From a virus, in the IMG/VR virus record IMGVR_UViG_3300027782_000030, positions 1 to 64,000 of that record: DNA of 64,000 nucleotides; one strand, 5' to 3'. Both the position numbers and the translations under genes were made by a program. Below, piece by piece: positions 30,028 through 37,907 of this stretch (position 1 is the first letter of the stretch; each line of letters opens with the position of its first letter). Below the pieces are notes generated by a model, which did not search any database, was not told where the DNA came from, and saw only the letters and a list, made by a program, of their open reading frames with translations.

Positions 30028-30939
30028 TTATTTGATATTTAAATCGTTAAGAATTTTTTGATGTTGTTTTAAAATTTTTATGCTTTCAATTTTAGCAGCC
30101 TCACCAAATATGCCAATTGGGATAGACCCTTTACTTAGCATATCTCTTCTAGTCTCTGCTGAATTCATTTCAGTTTGAAAGTCATTGATAATTTTTTCTT
30201 TAACAGATAAAGGTAATGACTTATCAACAACTACCCCTAAAGTTAATTGCGTTGGAAATTTTTCTTTATACTCTTCGACCCAAGTATTAACCTTTACACC
30301 CGTAAAAGAAATATCGTGAGTAGAAATTATTAAATTTATTTTGTCATTATTGATGAAAGAGAGTATTGTAGGTAAATTTGCAAAATAGCAATCTACATGT
30401 CCTCCCAACAAATCAAGTGTTGGTTTATTTCCACCCGTAATATAGTTAACTATTTGATGATCTTTGTTTATTTTATTAAAAAATATTTTAGAAGTTATTT
30501 CTTCTACCCCGTTAACAGCGGTACTTGCAAAATTCAAATCCTTTTTATAATTTGATATATCACGAACATTTTTAAATCCCAAATCTGTCCTACATGCTAA
30601 TACAGCCGGACTTGATGCAATTAATCCAATTATCTCAAGGTCATCTACATTGTAAATTAAATTTTCCTTATATATAATTTTATTAGTAACAAATGTATTT
30701 TCCATGACAACGAATGACATAGATTTTTTTTCTTGCATTTCTCGTATACCAAGCTGACCGTTTGCCCCTGGTTTATTAGTAACTATATAATTTAATGATA
30801 ACTTATTTTTTATCAATGCTCTAGCTATAATATCAGTATTACCACCAACCGCATACCCAACAATTAGTTCTTGTTGACGATTAGCAAAGCTATTTGTTAT
30901 TAACCCAAAAATTAAAACTAATTTAATTAGAACTTTCAT
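30028..30939 (-). CDS. Bug/TctC-family periplasmic binding protein 2
   Basis: 303 residues. Signal peptide MKVLIKLVLIFGLITNSFA; mature QELIVGYAVGGNTDIIARAL, TNKPGANGQLGIREMQEK and GGHVDCYFANLPTILSFI match the Bug pattern. It is well diverged from the copy at 16278, with a lower G+C base use like its neighbours. It overlaps the end of the PP-loop gene by 17 bp and has an AGGAAA Shine-Dalgarno. Probably binds a carboxylate ligand in the periplasm. Confidence 0.88.
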   Translation of the reverse strand: MKVLIKLVLIFGLITNSFANRQQELIVGYAVGGNTDIIARALIKNKLSLNYIVTNKPGANGQLGIREMQEKKSMSFVVMENTFVTNKIIYKENLIYNVDDLEIIGLIASSPAVLACRTDLGFKNVRDISNYKKDLNFASTAVNGVEEITSKIFFNKINKDHQIVNYITGGNKPTLDLLGGHVDCYFANLPTILSFINNDKINLIISTHDISFTGVKVNTWVEEYKEKFPTQLTLGVVVDKSLPLSVKEKIINDFQTEMNSAETRRDMLSKGSIPIGIFGEAAKIESIKILKQHQKILNDLNIK

Positions 30940-32077
30940 TTTTCATTTTTCCTACTCTGTAAATTTTTTTAAATGATACGAGGCCCTCAGGACCGTTGTC
31001 ATTTGTATACACATATTTACTAGCCATTTTAACCATAGAGTTTATTCCCTCTTTCCAAATTTGGTAGGCTCTAGATTCTGTATGGTTGATTAAAAACCAA
31101 TGGTCATACTCTCTATTCCAATCTAAGATTGGCTTATCAGCTTGAAACCAATTATTATTCCAAGTTGAATAAATTATATTTCTCAGCATTTTCTCATGAA
31201 TAAGATTATAAACTTTAGTACCAATTGGTACAGTCCAAATTTTTTGATGTACAGGATTTAACTCTAAGTATTTTTTAATAACATGTGCTTGTTTACATAT
31301 TATTTCAAATGCATTTGGGTTCCAGTAAAAATACTCTACTGTTGCATTATCATATCCTTGAAGGTAATTTTCTACCCCCGAATTAGTAGCTCTATCGGTA
31401 AAACCAACAACAAAATCATTAAATTTATTAATAGCAGATCTAGGTTTACATACACCTAATATTACACCAATTTTTTGATTTTTATCTAAAACTTTTCTTA
31501 CATCATCAATAGCAGCAATATCCCACCTGACCCCACTGACCGGGCTTAGTAATTCTCTCCGATTTTCAATCCATCCATCGTCATTGCTTTTTAAATAAGA
31601 ATCAAAGACATGGTCAGTTAAATCCGATACCGTAATTTTTATATCAGGATATAAATTGTGAATATCTTTCAGCCTAGGTATTGTTTGTAAAACATGCTCA
31701 GAATATAATGAATTGGATGAAGATTGATCGTTTTTATCTAAGTTTTTTACTGAAACTGTTCCTTTTTCAAAATGAATAACTAGCAGTTCATCAACCTTTA
31801 AATTTTGACGAAGGAAGCTAGTTAACAAATTATGTGAGTCTGCTCCACCACTATATAGAATTATAATATAATCATATTTTTCCCGCAATTCCCTGGCTCT
31901 TTTGTCATATAACTCATCAAGAGTTTGGTTAGGTTCTACTGTCCAATCAAATTTATCAAAAGCATTATCATAAAACGCCCATTCTACTTCTTGATTAGTT
32001 TCGGTAGCATGAATGCAAGCTAAAATTTTATTAGTAAATGTTTTAGATCCTACACGGTAGTAGCTGTTATTTTTCAT
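30923..32077 (-). CDS. PP-loop (asparagine-synthetase-like) ATPase
   Basis: 384 residues. DYIIILYSGGADSHNLLTSF contains the SGGxDS pyrophosphatase loop at 76-81. N-terminal EVEWAFYDNAFDKFDWTVEP and the middle LGVCKPRSAINKFND are as in the uncharacterised PP-loop proteins of aquatic phages. No glutaminase domain is present, so it would adenylate a carboxylate or nucleotide and use free ammonia or another nucleophile. An AATAAATA box ends 6 nt before the ATG, with no Shine-Dalgarno. Confidence 0.8.
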   Translation of the reverse strand: MKNNSYYRVGSKTFTNKILACIHATETNQEVEWAFYDNAFDKFDWTVEPNQTLDELYDKRARELREKYDYIIILYSGGADSHNLLTSFLRQNLKVDELLVIHFEKGTVSVKNLDKNDQSSSNSLYSEHVLQTIPRLKDIHNLYPDIKITVSDLTDHVFDSYLKSNDDGWIENRRELLSPVSGVRWDIAAIDDVRKVLDKNQKIGVILGVCKPRSAINKFNDFVVGFTDRATNSGVENYLQGYDNATVEYFYWNPNAFEIICKQAHVIKKYLELNPVHQKIWTVPIGTKVYNLIHEKMLRNIIYSTWNNNWFQADKPILDWNREYDHWFLINHTESRAYQIWKEGINSMVKMASKYVYTNDNGPEGLVSFKKIYRVGKMKNESSN

Positions 32078-32083
32078 ATTATG

Positions 32084-32091
32084 TATTTATT
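32084..32091 (-). promoter_or_regulatory. Late promoter box, leaderless start
   Basis: AATAAATA on the minus strand, 6 nt before ATG 32077. Confidence 0.58.
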
Positions 32092-32092
32092 G

Positions 32093-32100
32093 AGTAAATA
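32093..32100 (+). promoter_or_regulatory. T4-like late promoter box
   Basis: AGTAAATA on the plus strand, 22 nt before ATG 32123, divergent from the preceding box. Confidence 0.4.
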
Positions 32101-32122
32101 ATAGTAGTTTATATTTCATCGA

Positions 32123-33292
32123 ATGAATCCAAAAACCTGTATGTTTCCTTTCACTTCATTGAGTGTGTCGCCCCGAGGCGCAATCAGACCATGCTGCATG
32201 TATAATAGTCCTGATATGCCCACTTGGGAAAATATCAAAGACTTAACATCGGAAGTACCATGGCCTAGCAAATCTATTAAGATACTTCAAGAAAAAATGT
32301 TGAGTGATCGCATAGAAGAATTAACTCCATTGTGCAACTCTTGTTGGGAACCTGAAAATGCAGGACTTGATAGTCATAGATTAAGATACCAAAGATTATT
32401 AGCACTTCCAAATGAAGAGTTAATTAAAACCCCTAAACTAACATTTTTAGATTTACAGTTTGGATACTTATGTAATTTAAGTTGTATTATGTGCCATCCC
32501 GAAGAAAGTTCACAGGTTCAAAAAACAATTTTCAAATTAATAGACAATACTTCAAATACTAAACAAAAAAAAATTTACCAATCTAAGGTAAATTTATATG
32601 ACAACCATGATTGGACTGTAGATGAAAATTCGTATCAAAAAGTTTTGGAATTATGCCAGCCTGTCAAGAATATTAAAATATCAGGGGGAGAGCCATTTTT
32701 TAATCCAAAATTTAAACCTTTCTTAGAATTTTTATTATCAAAAAAAGTTCCAATTGAATACTTACATGTGACCACAAATTTAACTATATACGATAAAGAC
32801 ATTGTTGAACTGTTAAATAGGTTTACTAATGTTAGATTTAGATTCAGTTTAGAATCAATTGAGAAGGAAGATGATTTCCTCAGATGGCCTAGCAGATGGG
32901 AGGACAAACAAGAAAATTTACATGCATATTTAAATCAGTTACACACAAAAAACATTGTTTCTAGTACATGCATTCAAAGTCTAAATTTATTTTCTTTTTT
33001 CAAAACAACCAATTATTTGAAGAATCTAAATTATAATATAACCATTCAACACCAAATCGCTGAAAATTCGTTGGCTGGACTCTATTATTCTGATAAACAA
33101 TATATTCAATATTATTTAAAAAATAATGACACAAATTTTATTTCTAATTACTTAGAAAAAATAATGAATCATAATAATAATTCAGAATTTCAAGTGAATT
33201 ATTTTTTAGATATGGCTAAATTACAAAACAAAAGTATGCAAAATGAATTTCCAATTTGGTATGAATATCATAATAAATACATGTATGAATGA
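32123..33292 (+). CDS. Twitch/SPASM-type radical SAM protein
   Basis: 389 residues. The CX3CX2C motif is at Cys117, Cys121 and Cys124 (QFGYLCNLSCIMCHPE), with GGEPFF (KISGGEPFFNPKFKPF) as the SAM-binding motif. Unusually, extra cysteines lie before the core: Cys6, Cys24, Cys25, Cys71 and Cys74 (RPCCMYN, LCNSCWEPE), as in Twitch-type auxiliary-cluster proteins. The stop overlaps the following 2OG-like gene by 8 bp. Likely modifies a peptide or small molecule with that oxygenase. Confidence 0.85.
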   Translation: MNPKTCMFPFTSLSVSPRGAIRPCCMYNSPDMPTWENIKDLTSEVPWPSKSIKILQEKMLSDRIEELTPLCNSCWEPENAGLDSHRLRYQRLLALPNEELIKTPKLTFLDLQFGYLCNLSCIMCHPEESSQVQKTIFKLIDNTSNTKQKKIYQSKVNLYDNHDWTVDENSYQKVLELCQPVKNIKISGGEPFFNPKFKPFLEFLLSKKVPIEYLHVTTNLTIYDKDIVELLNRFTNVRFRFSLESIEKEDDFLRWPSRWEDKQENLHAYLNQLHTKNIVSSTCIQSLNLFSFFKTTNYLKNLNYNITIQHQIAENSLAGLYYSDKQYIQYYLKNNDTNFISNYLEKIMNHNNNSEFQVNYFLDMAKLQNKSMQNEFPIWYEYHNKYMYE

Positions 33293-34016
33293 TATTTATA
33301 GGCCCATAACAGGACGTTACGTCTTTAATTCAGAAATTTTAAAAAAAGAAATAGATGAATTAATAAAGAATCGTGCTGAAGAAAGAACATTACCTTTTAA
33401 AAACGGGAGAAGTATTTACGATCCAAATGGATTATTGTCTATTGCGTCCGAATCAGATTTAAATGACACTACAAGATATTATCTTAACGAAAATCAAGAA
33501 AGAGTACCTATTATAGGAAAATTTAAAACTTATCATGTTTTTAATTTAACCTATTTACCTGAGGAACCGGAATCGTTAATAGACATATATAAAAAAGACG
33601 ATCCAAAAAAAACAATTTTTTGGCACAAATATAAAAAACCTTTCACATGGCGAAATGAGCTATTATCAACTGAAATTAAAAAATCTGTGGAACAATTACC
33701 GCTTGAATACATTCAATGTGTAAGATTAATATACATGAGTCCACCTAGTATTGGTCAAATTCATGTTGACAGTCATTATACTTCTAATGTTAGATATTAT
33801 AAAGAAGGATTTGCTAGCATTAGTTTTAACATAGATCATGGTGAAGGGACGTTAAATTATCTAGATAGAAAAGGTGCTCAACATTCGGTTGACAATAATG
33901 TTAAAATTTTTCATTTTGATGACAGTGCGCCTCACGGAGTAACCCCAATTAAAAAAAATAGATATCAATTAAGAATATGGGGCAAATTAGCGATTCCTTA
34001 TGAGGATCTATTTTGA
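33285..34016 (+). CDS. 2OG-Fe(II) oxygenase-like protein 5
   Basis: 243 residues from ATG 33285, inside the end of the radical SAM gene. SIGQIHVDSHYTSNVRYYKE carries HxD; FHFDDSAPHGVTPIKKNRYQ the distal His and Arg; SISFNIDHGEGTLNYLD the central strands. It is the longest of the family, with a 100-residue N-terminal extension (RPITGRYVFNSEILKKEIDE). Its stop TGA overlaps the TTG start of the next family member. Confidence 0.72.
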   Translation: MNDIYRPITGRYVFNSEILKKEIDELIKNRAEERTLPFKNGRSIYDPNGLLSIASESDLNDTTRYYLNENQERVPIIGKFKTYHVFNLTYLPEEPESLIDIYKKDDPKKTIFWHKYKKPFTWRNELLSTEIKKSVEQLPLEYIQCVRLIYMSPPSIGQIHVDSHYTSNVRYYKEGFASISFNIDHGEGTLNYLDRKGAQHSVDNNVKIFHFDDSAPHGVTPIKKNRYQLRIWGKLAIPYEDLF

Positions 34017-34510
34017 AATATTATTCCCCATTAAAAATTCAATCTAAAATTGTTAAAAATATATTAGATAAGGTTGAGATTTCTAAAGATTCTGATTGGA
34101 TATTTCATTCTACTCAAGATATTTTTTTATTATCAATAGACGATTTTAAATTAGATCCCAAAATAGTGGAAATTATTGAGGAATTTGGGGATAAAAAAAG
34201 AATTGGTGTATATAAATTAGCGCCTAATGTCTGTTATAATTGGCACTTCGATGGAAAACGAAAATCGTCAATAAATATGCTGCTAGACGGGTTTGATAGT
34301 CTTTGTATATTTGGAACTGACATTGGCGATAATAGATTGTCTAATTTAGATGTACTTACATATCATCCAAATACATATTACTTGATGAATGTAAAAGAAC
34401 TGCATACTGTTTTGAATTTTAATAACATGCGATATGTATTAAGTATCAGTTTGCCAAATTACGATTATGAAGACCTTTTAAAAATTTTTGAAATAAAAAA
34501 ATTATTGTAA
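34013..34510 (+). CDS. 2OG-Fe(II) oxygenase-like protein 6 (TTG start)
   Basis: 165 residues starting at TTG 34013, which overlaps the previous stop as TTGA and is preceded by GAGGAT at proper spacing; no earlier or nearby ATG keeps the fold. CYNWHFDGKRKSSINMLLDG holds HxD and MNVKELHTVLNFNNMRYVLS the distal His and Arg. Closest in size to paralogue 4. Convergent with paralogue 7, overlapping it by 9 bp. Confidence 0.72.
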   Translation: MKYYSPLKIQSKIVKNILDKVEISKDSDWIFHSTQDIFLLSIDDFKLDPKIVEIIEEFGDKKRIGVYKLAPNVCYNWHFDGKRKSSINMLLDGFDSLCIFGTDIGDNRLSNLDVLTYHPNTYYLMNVKELHTVLNFNNMRYVLSISLPNYDYEDLLKIFEIKKLL

Positions 34511-35221
34511 TTTTAATTCAAAATTTTTATTAATTTTATGAAGATATTCATAAAATTCATCATTTAATCTTGATTTATGCCTATTAGTAAATGTAATTAC
34601 TAATGCAATCCTTTTATCTGTTAAAAATTTAGCACCGTGAACAATGTCAGTTCTAAAGTAATACCAAGTTTTTGGTTTTAAAATTGTATTAGTTATTTCT
34701 TTCCACCCTCTTATATCTCGTATATTTTTCATTGTTTCATGTTTATATAACGAGCTATTTGGATCATGGTACCAACTAGTAACAATGTTTTCACCGCCCA
34801 AATCTATAAAATATATAAGTTCACCGGCTCTTCCCATATCAACATGTGGGGTTTGCCAACCAGTTTTTTCTGTGGATTTGGGCCATGTTGTTTGAAGATG
34901 AACCATCCAATCACCTATTGGATCTTCCACCCCGCCATATTTATATGGAAATTCAGAAAGTAAAGGAAAGGTTTTTTTAGCCCATTCAATCATAGGTTCT
35001 AATTCATTTGGATCTAGCTTATGATGTAAGAAATAAGCGATATTTGAAAATCTTCCATCATCAGTATCAACATATGCTCTTCTATTAGGATCATTTAATT
35101 GATCTAGTTCATTAGCTATTAATCGTTGCGGATCAGGTTTATAGTTTTTAGGAACAGGGGTCTCCAAATTTCTATCCCCTAAGTTCATATCCATATAGCA
35201 AAGAATTTTAGAATAGTCCAT
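34502..35221 (-). CDS. 2OG-Fe(II) oxygenase-like protein 7
   Basis: 239 residues. TGWQTPHVDMGRAGELIYFI has HxD; TWYYFRTDIVHGAKFLTDKR and IALVITFTNRH the distal His and Arg. The N-terminal part (KPDPQRLIANELDQLNDPNR) is a helical cap unique to this member. A perfect TATAAATA box lies 17 nt before the ATG. Convergent with paralogue 6 and divergent from the PP-loop gene at 35261. Confidence 0.74.
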   Translation of the reverse strand: MDYSKILCYMDMNLGDRNLETPVPKNYKPDPQRLIANELDQLNDPNRRAYVDTDDGRFSNIAYFLHHKLDPNELEPMIEWAKKTFPLLSEFPYKYGGVEDPIGDWMVHLQTTWPKSTEKTGWQTPHVDMGRAGELIYFIDLGGENIVTSWYHDPNSSLYKHETMKNIRDIRGWKEITNTILKPKTWYYFRTDIVHGAKFLTDKRIALVITFTNRHKSRLNDEFYEYLHKINKNFELKLQ

Positions 35222-35228
35222 TTTGTCT

Positions 35229-35236
35229 CATAAATA
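35229..35236 (+). promoter_or_regulatory. T4-like late promoter box
   Basis: CATAAATA on the plus strand, 24 nt before ATG 35261, with AGAGAAG between. Confidence 0.55.
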
Positions 35237-35238
35237 TC

Positions 35239-35246
35239 TATTTATA
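35239..35246 (-). promoter_or_regulatory. T4-like late promoter box
   Basis: TATAAATA on the minus strand, 17 nt before ATG 35221; paired back-to-back with the plus-strand box. Confidence 0.6.
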
Positions 35247-35260
35247 ATAAGAGAAGTTAA

Positions 35261-36205
35261 ATGTTTTTTACTGGCCATAATAATTGGTATCAATGGGGGT
35301 ATGACAATAAAAATTGGTTAGGAAGACGAGATTCGATAAATCAAACATTTAGTAGTAGATATGTTATTGATGAAATAAAATCAATGCCATTTGCAGAAGC
35401 TTTGGATTATAACTTAAAGACCTTTGTTAATGACTTTCCAAATGAAAAATATGCATTGTTATTGTCCGGAGGGTCAGAAAGTGAAACAGTGTTCCGAACC
35501 TTTATAAAAAATAAAGTTGACTTTACTCCATATATTTTTCGTTATGAAAACGACATAAACATTTACGATGTATCATACGCTATTACACTGTGTGAATCAC
35601 ATGAGAAAAAATATAGGTTAATTGATCTAAATTTAAAAAAATTTTTTGAACATGATGCCGAAAAAATAAGCGAATATGCTCAAATTGACAACCCCCGTTT
35701 GTTACCACAATTAAAGTTTTTAGATTATATTGATGAAATGCCAATTGGCTGTCACGGTGAACCGAGCTGGCATAGGCTTAATCATAGTTACGAAGAGCCT
35801 GGTATATGGGTTAATTCTGAATTTGAATTTGAAATGGGATGGGACAAATATATTCAACGCACCAATCGAACATCTATAATGTTATGGTTTAAATATACCC
35901 CCGAACTTGCATTAGCATATAACCAAACACCGTGGATTAATACGTTAATAAATGACGGATTTTATGGTAAGCTTGGGCCTAGAAGTACAAAAATTCAAGC
36001 ATATAAACAAGTTTACCCTGAAATGCTTTTTAGAAAAAAACAAACCGGATTTGAAAAAATTGAATTCGTTATTGACGAATTTGAAAAATTTTTATATCAA
36101 AAGTATAATGGATTTTTATACCGAGGAATAGTACAACGATCTAGAGAGGAAGTTTTTAAAATATTATTGAAAAATGTAAATACTTTTATGACGTTACTGC
36201 CGTAA
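35261..36205 (+). CDS. PP-loop ATPase-like protein with altered loop
   Basis: 314 residues. KYALLLSGGSESETVFRTFI is a PP-loop in which the usual SGGxDS reads SGGSES (Glu73 for Asp); this may weaken metal binding. WLGRRDSINQTFSSRYVI and the later KLGPRSTKIQAYKQVYPEML with FRKKQTGFE resemble asparagine-synthetase-like C-terminal domains. Second PP-loop gene of the block, near three oxygenase-like genes. It overlaps the convergent 108-aa gene by 20 bp. Confidence 0.72.
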   Translation: MFFTGHNNWYQWGYDNKNWLGRRDSINQTFSSRYVIDEIKSMPFAEALDYNLKTFVNDFPNEKYALLLSGGSESETVFRTFIKNKVDFTPYIFRYENDINIYDVSYAITLCESHEKKYRLIDLNLKKFFEHDAEKISEYAQIDNPRLLPQLKFLDYIDEMPIGCHGEPSWHRLNHSYEEPGIWVNSEFEFEMGWDKYIQRTNRTSIMLWFKYTPELALAYNQTPWINTLINDGFYGKLGPRSTKIQAYKQVYPEMLFRKKQTGFEKIEFVIDEFEKFLYQKYNGFLYRGIVQRSREEVFKILLKNVNTFMTLLP

Positions 36206-36512
36206 CTAATTGATGCGTAATATTATTTTCCAAACAATAAGCGTCTATTAAAGATTCAAATCTTGCCAAACCTAAAGGATCCGATTTAAAGTTTAGATAT
36301 TGCTCTTCACTTTGCCAAATATTATGCATAGTAAGAGTTAGATTATCTTCTGAATATTCAAACTGTGAGGTTAACCAAAACATAGTCTGTACATAATTAT
36401 TACTAAAGTTTATACAGTATTCAATTTCCTCCGGTGAAGAAAATGACCATTGTGGTATATAAAAATTTACTGAAGTGCTAGGTCTTACTTGAGTTCTTGT
36501 CACAGTGTACAT
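36186..36512 (-). CDS. Small phage protein, ABM/ferredoxin-fold-like, 108 aa
   Basis: MYTVTRTQVRPSTSVNFYIP, then FEYSEDNLTLTMHNIWQSEE and QYLNFKSDPLGLARFESLID. The strand-helix-strand pattern with a QYLxF helix resembles dimeric alpha/beta-barrel (ABM-like) proteins common in aquatic phages. GGGAGAA precedes the ATG and a late box lies 20 nt upstream. Function unknown. Confidence 0.6.
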   Translation of the reverse strand: MYTVTRTQVRPSTSVNFYIPQWSFSSPEEIEYCINFSNNYVQTMFWLTSQFEYSEDNLTLTMHNIWQSEEQYLNFKSDPLGLARFESLIDAYCLENNITHQLVTAVTS

Positions 36513-36532
36513 ACTATTCTCCCATTATAATG

Positions 36533-36540
36533 TATTTATT
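36533..36540 (-). promoter_or_regulatory. T4-like late promoter box
   Basis: AATAAATA on the minus strand, 20 nt before ATG 36512. Confidence 0.45.
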
Positions 36541-36548
36541 ATAATTAG

Positions 36549-36578
36549 AATTAAACCTTTGGTTACCAAAGGTTTAAT
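36549..36578 (-). terminator. Hairpin after rubredoxin gene
   Basis: ATTAAACCTTTGG/CCAAAGGTTTAAT perfect inverted repeat with a 3-nt loop. It lies just past the rubredoxin stop; the flanking sequence is A/T-rich but has no long T run, so strength is uncertain. Confidence 0.55.
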
Positions 36579-36584
36579 AGTCCA

Positions 36585-36722
36585 TCACAGAAGTTCGTAG
36601 TCCTGTTTACCTACTCCACATTCAGGACAAGCAAAATCATCAGGTAAATCTTCCCAATGACCTTCTAGTTCTTCATTGTGGACATGACCACATACGATAC
36701 AAACGTGTTCTTGATTAGCCAT
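36585..36722 (-). CDS. Rubredoxin (free-standing, 45 aa)
   Basis: Two iron-binding Cys pairs: VCIVCGHVHNEELEG (Cys8, Cys11) and FACPECGVGKQDYELL (Cys32, Cys35), with the aromatic HWEDLPDDF between. Exactly the C-terminal rubredoxin domain that normally ends rubrerythrin, here as its own gene overlapping the rubrerythrin stop by 8 bp. It would pass electrons to rubrerythrin or to another oxidoreductase such as the desaturase. Confidence 0.9.
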   Translation of the reverse strand: MANQEHVCIVCGHVHNEELEGHWEDLPDDFACPECGVGKQDYELL

Positions 36723-37173
36723 GAGTTAACTCCTCCAATTTTTGTAGATAGGCGGCCGCATGACGTTCTTCAACTCGCTTAAGAGCGGCAAAACGTTTTT
36801 CTGCCTTAGCTAAAATTTGTGCAAATTGTTCAGCATGCTCTCGGCTTTCTTCAATTTGTTCACCAAATTCTTTGACTGCATGACCATACATTTCATCGGA
36901 TGCTTGTCCTTGGAACGTTGGATACATTTCCATGTATTCGTAAGTTTCCCCTTCAATGGCTTTAGTTAAACATTCTACAGTATTGGGCTTGCCAATAAGT
37001 AATTCAAGATGCCCCCAAGCATGTTTGAGTTCTTGGTCCGCTGTATGCTCAAAATGTTGGGCAATATCTTCATGCCCTTCTTCACGAGCGATCCGAGCAA
37101 AATAGCGATATTTAATATGAGCCATTGATTCGCCTGCCAATGCGCTCTCTAAGTTCTTAAGTGTGTTTGACAT
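36715..37173 (-). CDS. Rubrerythrin (ferritin-like diiron protein)
   Basis: 152 residues. Diiron motifs: NLESALAGESMAHIKYRYFA (first Glu), EHTADQELKHAWGHLELL (ExxH-type) and CLTKAIEGETYEYMEMYPTF, then QIEESREHAEQFAQILAKAE. It removes peroxide using rubredoxin electrons. The usual rubredoxin domain is split off as the next gene. AAAGGAG precedes the ATG. A phage-borne peroxide detoxifier may protect infected cells or replenish redox balance for the oxygenases of this block. Confidence 0.92.
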   Translation of the reverse strand: MSNTLKNLESALAGESMAHIKYRYFARIAREEGHEDIAQHFEHTADQELKHAWGHLELLIGKPNTVECLTKAIEGETYEYMEMYPTFQGQASDEMYGHAVKEFGEQIEESREHAEQFAQILAKAEKRFAALKRVEERHAAAYLQKLEELTHG

Positions 37174-37204
37174 AATGTCTCCTTTGTGTGTGATGTTATT
37201 TAGT

Positions 37205-37230
37205 CAAAAAGGGCCGTACGGCCCTTTTTA
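37205..37230. terminator. Bidirectional terminator
   Basis: AAAAAGGGCCGTAC/GTACGGCCCTTTTT perfect palindrome between the rubrerythrin operon and the OMP gene; U tracts form in both directions. Confidence 0.88.
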
Positions 37231-37245
37231 TCATTTTAAATTAGT

Positions 37246-37800
37246 TTAAAATGAGTGAGTGTACGCTACGTTATAGCTGTGATTGAAACTGTCACCACGA
37301 ACTAGGTCATAACGAAGACCAACACTATCATGCTTAGTGATAGCATAACTAACACCTGCACGAGCAGTATGAGTTGTGTCAAGATTGCCGTTCGTGCCAA
37401 AACCATTGCGGAAACGATAACCAACTTTAGCGGTTAGCTTGTCAAACATGGTGTATGTAACACCTGGCTCAACACTATAGTAACCAAAATTAGCGCCATT
37501 AGTAAACTTCTCACCTGTAGCAACACGGGTGTAAACACCAACTGGGCCAACTGGCATAGAGCCAGTAACACCAATTTCAATACGGTCGCTAAGTGCTTTA
37601 GTACCAGCCTGTTGATAGGCAGTAAAGCCAATATCACCAGCAAACATTTTGCCAAATGATTCTTTAACGCTGAGTTGATAGTTGCTGCTGTCGCGGGCAC
37701 CACGATCACCCTTTTGGATTTGATCTTCAAGAGTAATGCTGGCTGCATTGGCTAGACCAGTAACAGCCATTAGTGCTGCGATTGCGAAAACTTTCTTCAT
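37246..37800 (-). CDS. Outer-membrane beta-barrel protein
   Basis: 184 residues from ATG 37800, preceded by AAAGGAG. Signal peptide MKKVFAIAALMAVTGLANAA; alternating strands follow (QLSVKESFGKMFAGDIGFTA, VGVYTRVATGEKF, VEPGVTYTMFDKLTAKVGYR) and the chain ends in SYNVAYTHSF, the terminal Phe signal for BAM. An 8-10 strand porin-like barrel of host origin is likely. A second ATG nine codons upstream overlaps the late box region. Possible receptor mimic or superinfection blocker. Confidence 0.8.
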   Translation of the reverse strand: MKKVFAIAALMAVTGLANAASITLEDQIQKGDRGARDSSNYQLSVKESFGKMFAGDIGFTAYQQAGTKALSDRIEIGVTGSMPVGPVGVYTRVATGEKFTNGANFGYYSVEPGVTYTMFDKLTAKVGYRFRNGFGTNGNLDTTHTARAGVSYAITKHDSVGLRYDLVRGDSFNHSYNVAYTHSF

Positions 37801-37835
37801 ATAGATATCTCCTTTAAAAAGTTTCATACAGTATA

Positions 37836-37843
37836 TATTTATT
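37836..37843 (-). promoter_or_regulatory. T4-like late promoter box
   Basis: AATAAATA on the minus strand, 35 nt before the OMP start at 37800. Confidence 0.45.
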
Positions 37844-37882
37844 CTAAAGTGGTGTCAATATAATTTTTACCCATAAAAAATG

Positions 37883-37890
37883 TATAAATA
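37883..37890 (+). promoter_or_regulatory. T4-like late promoter box
   Basis: Perfect TATAAATA on the plus strand, 17 nt before ATG 37908, with AAAGGA between. Confidence 0.65.
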
Positions 37891-37907
37891 TTAAAAAAGG
37901 ACAATAT

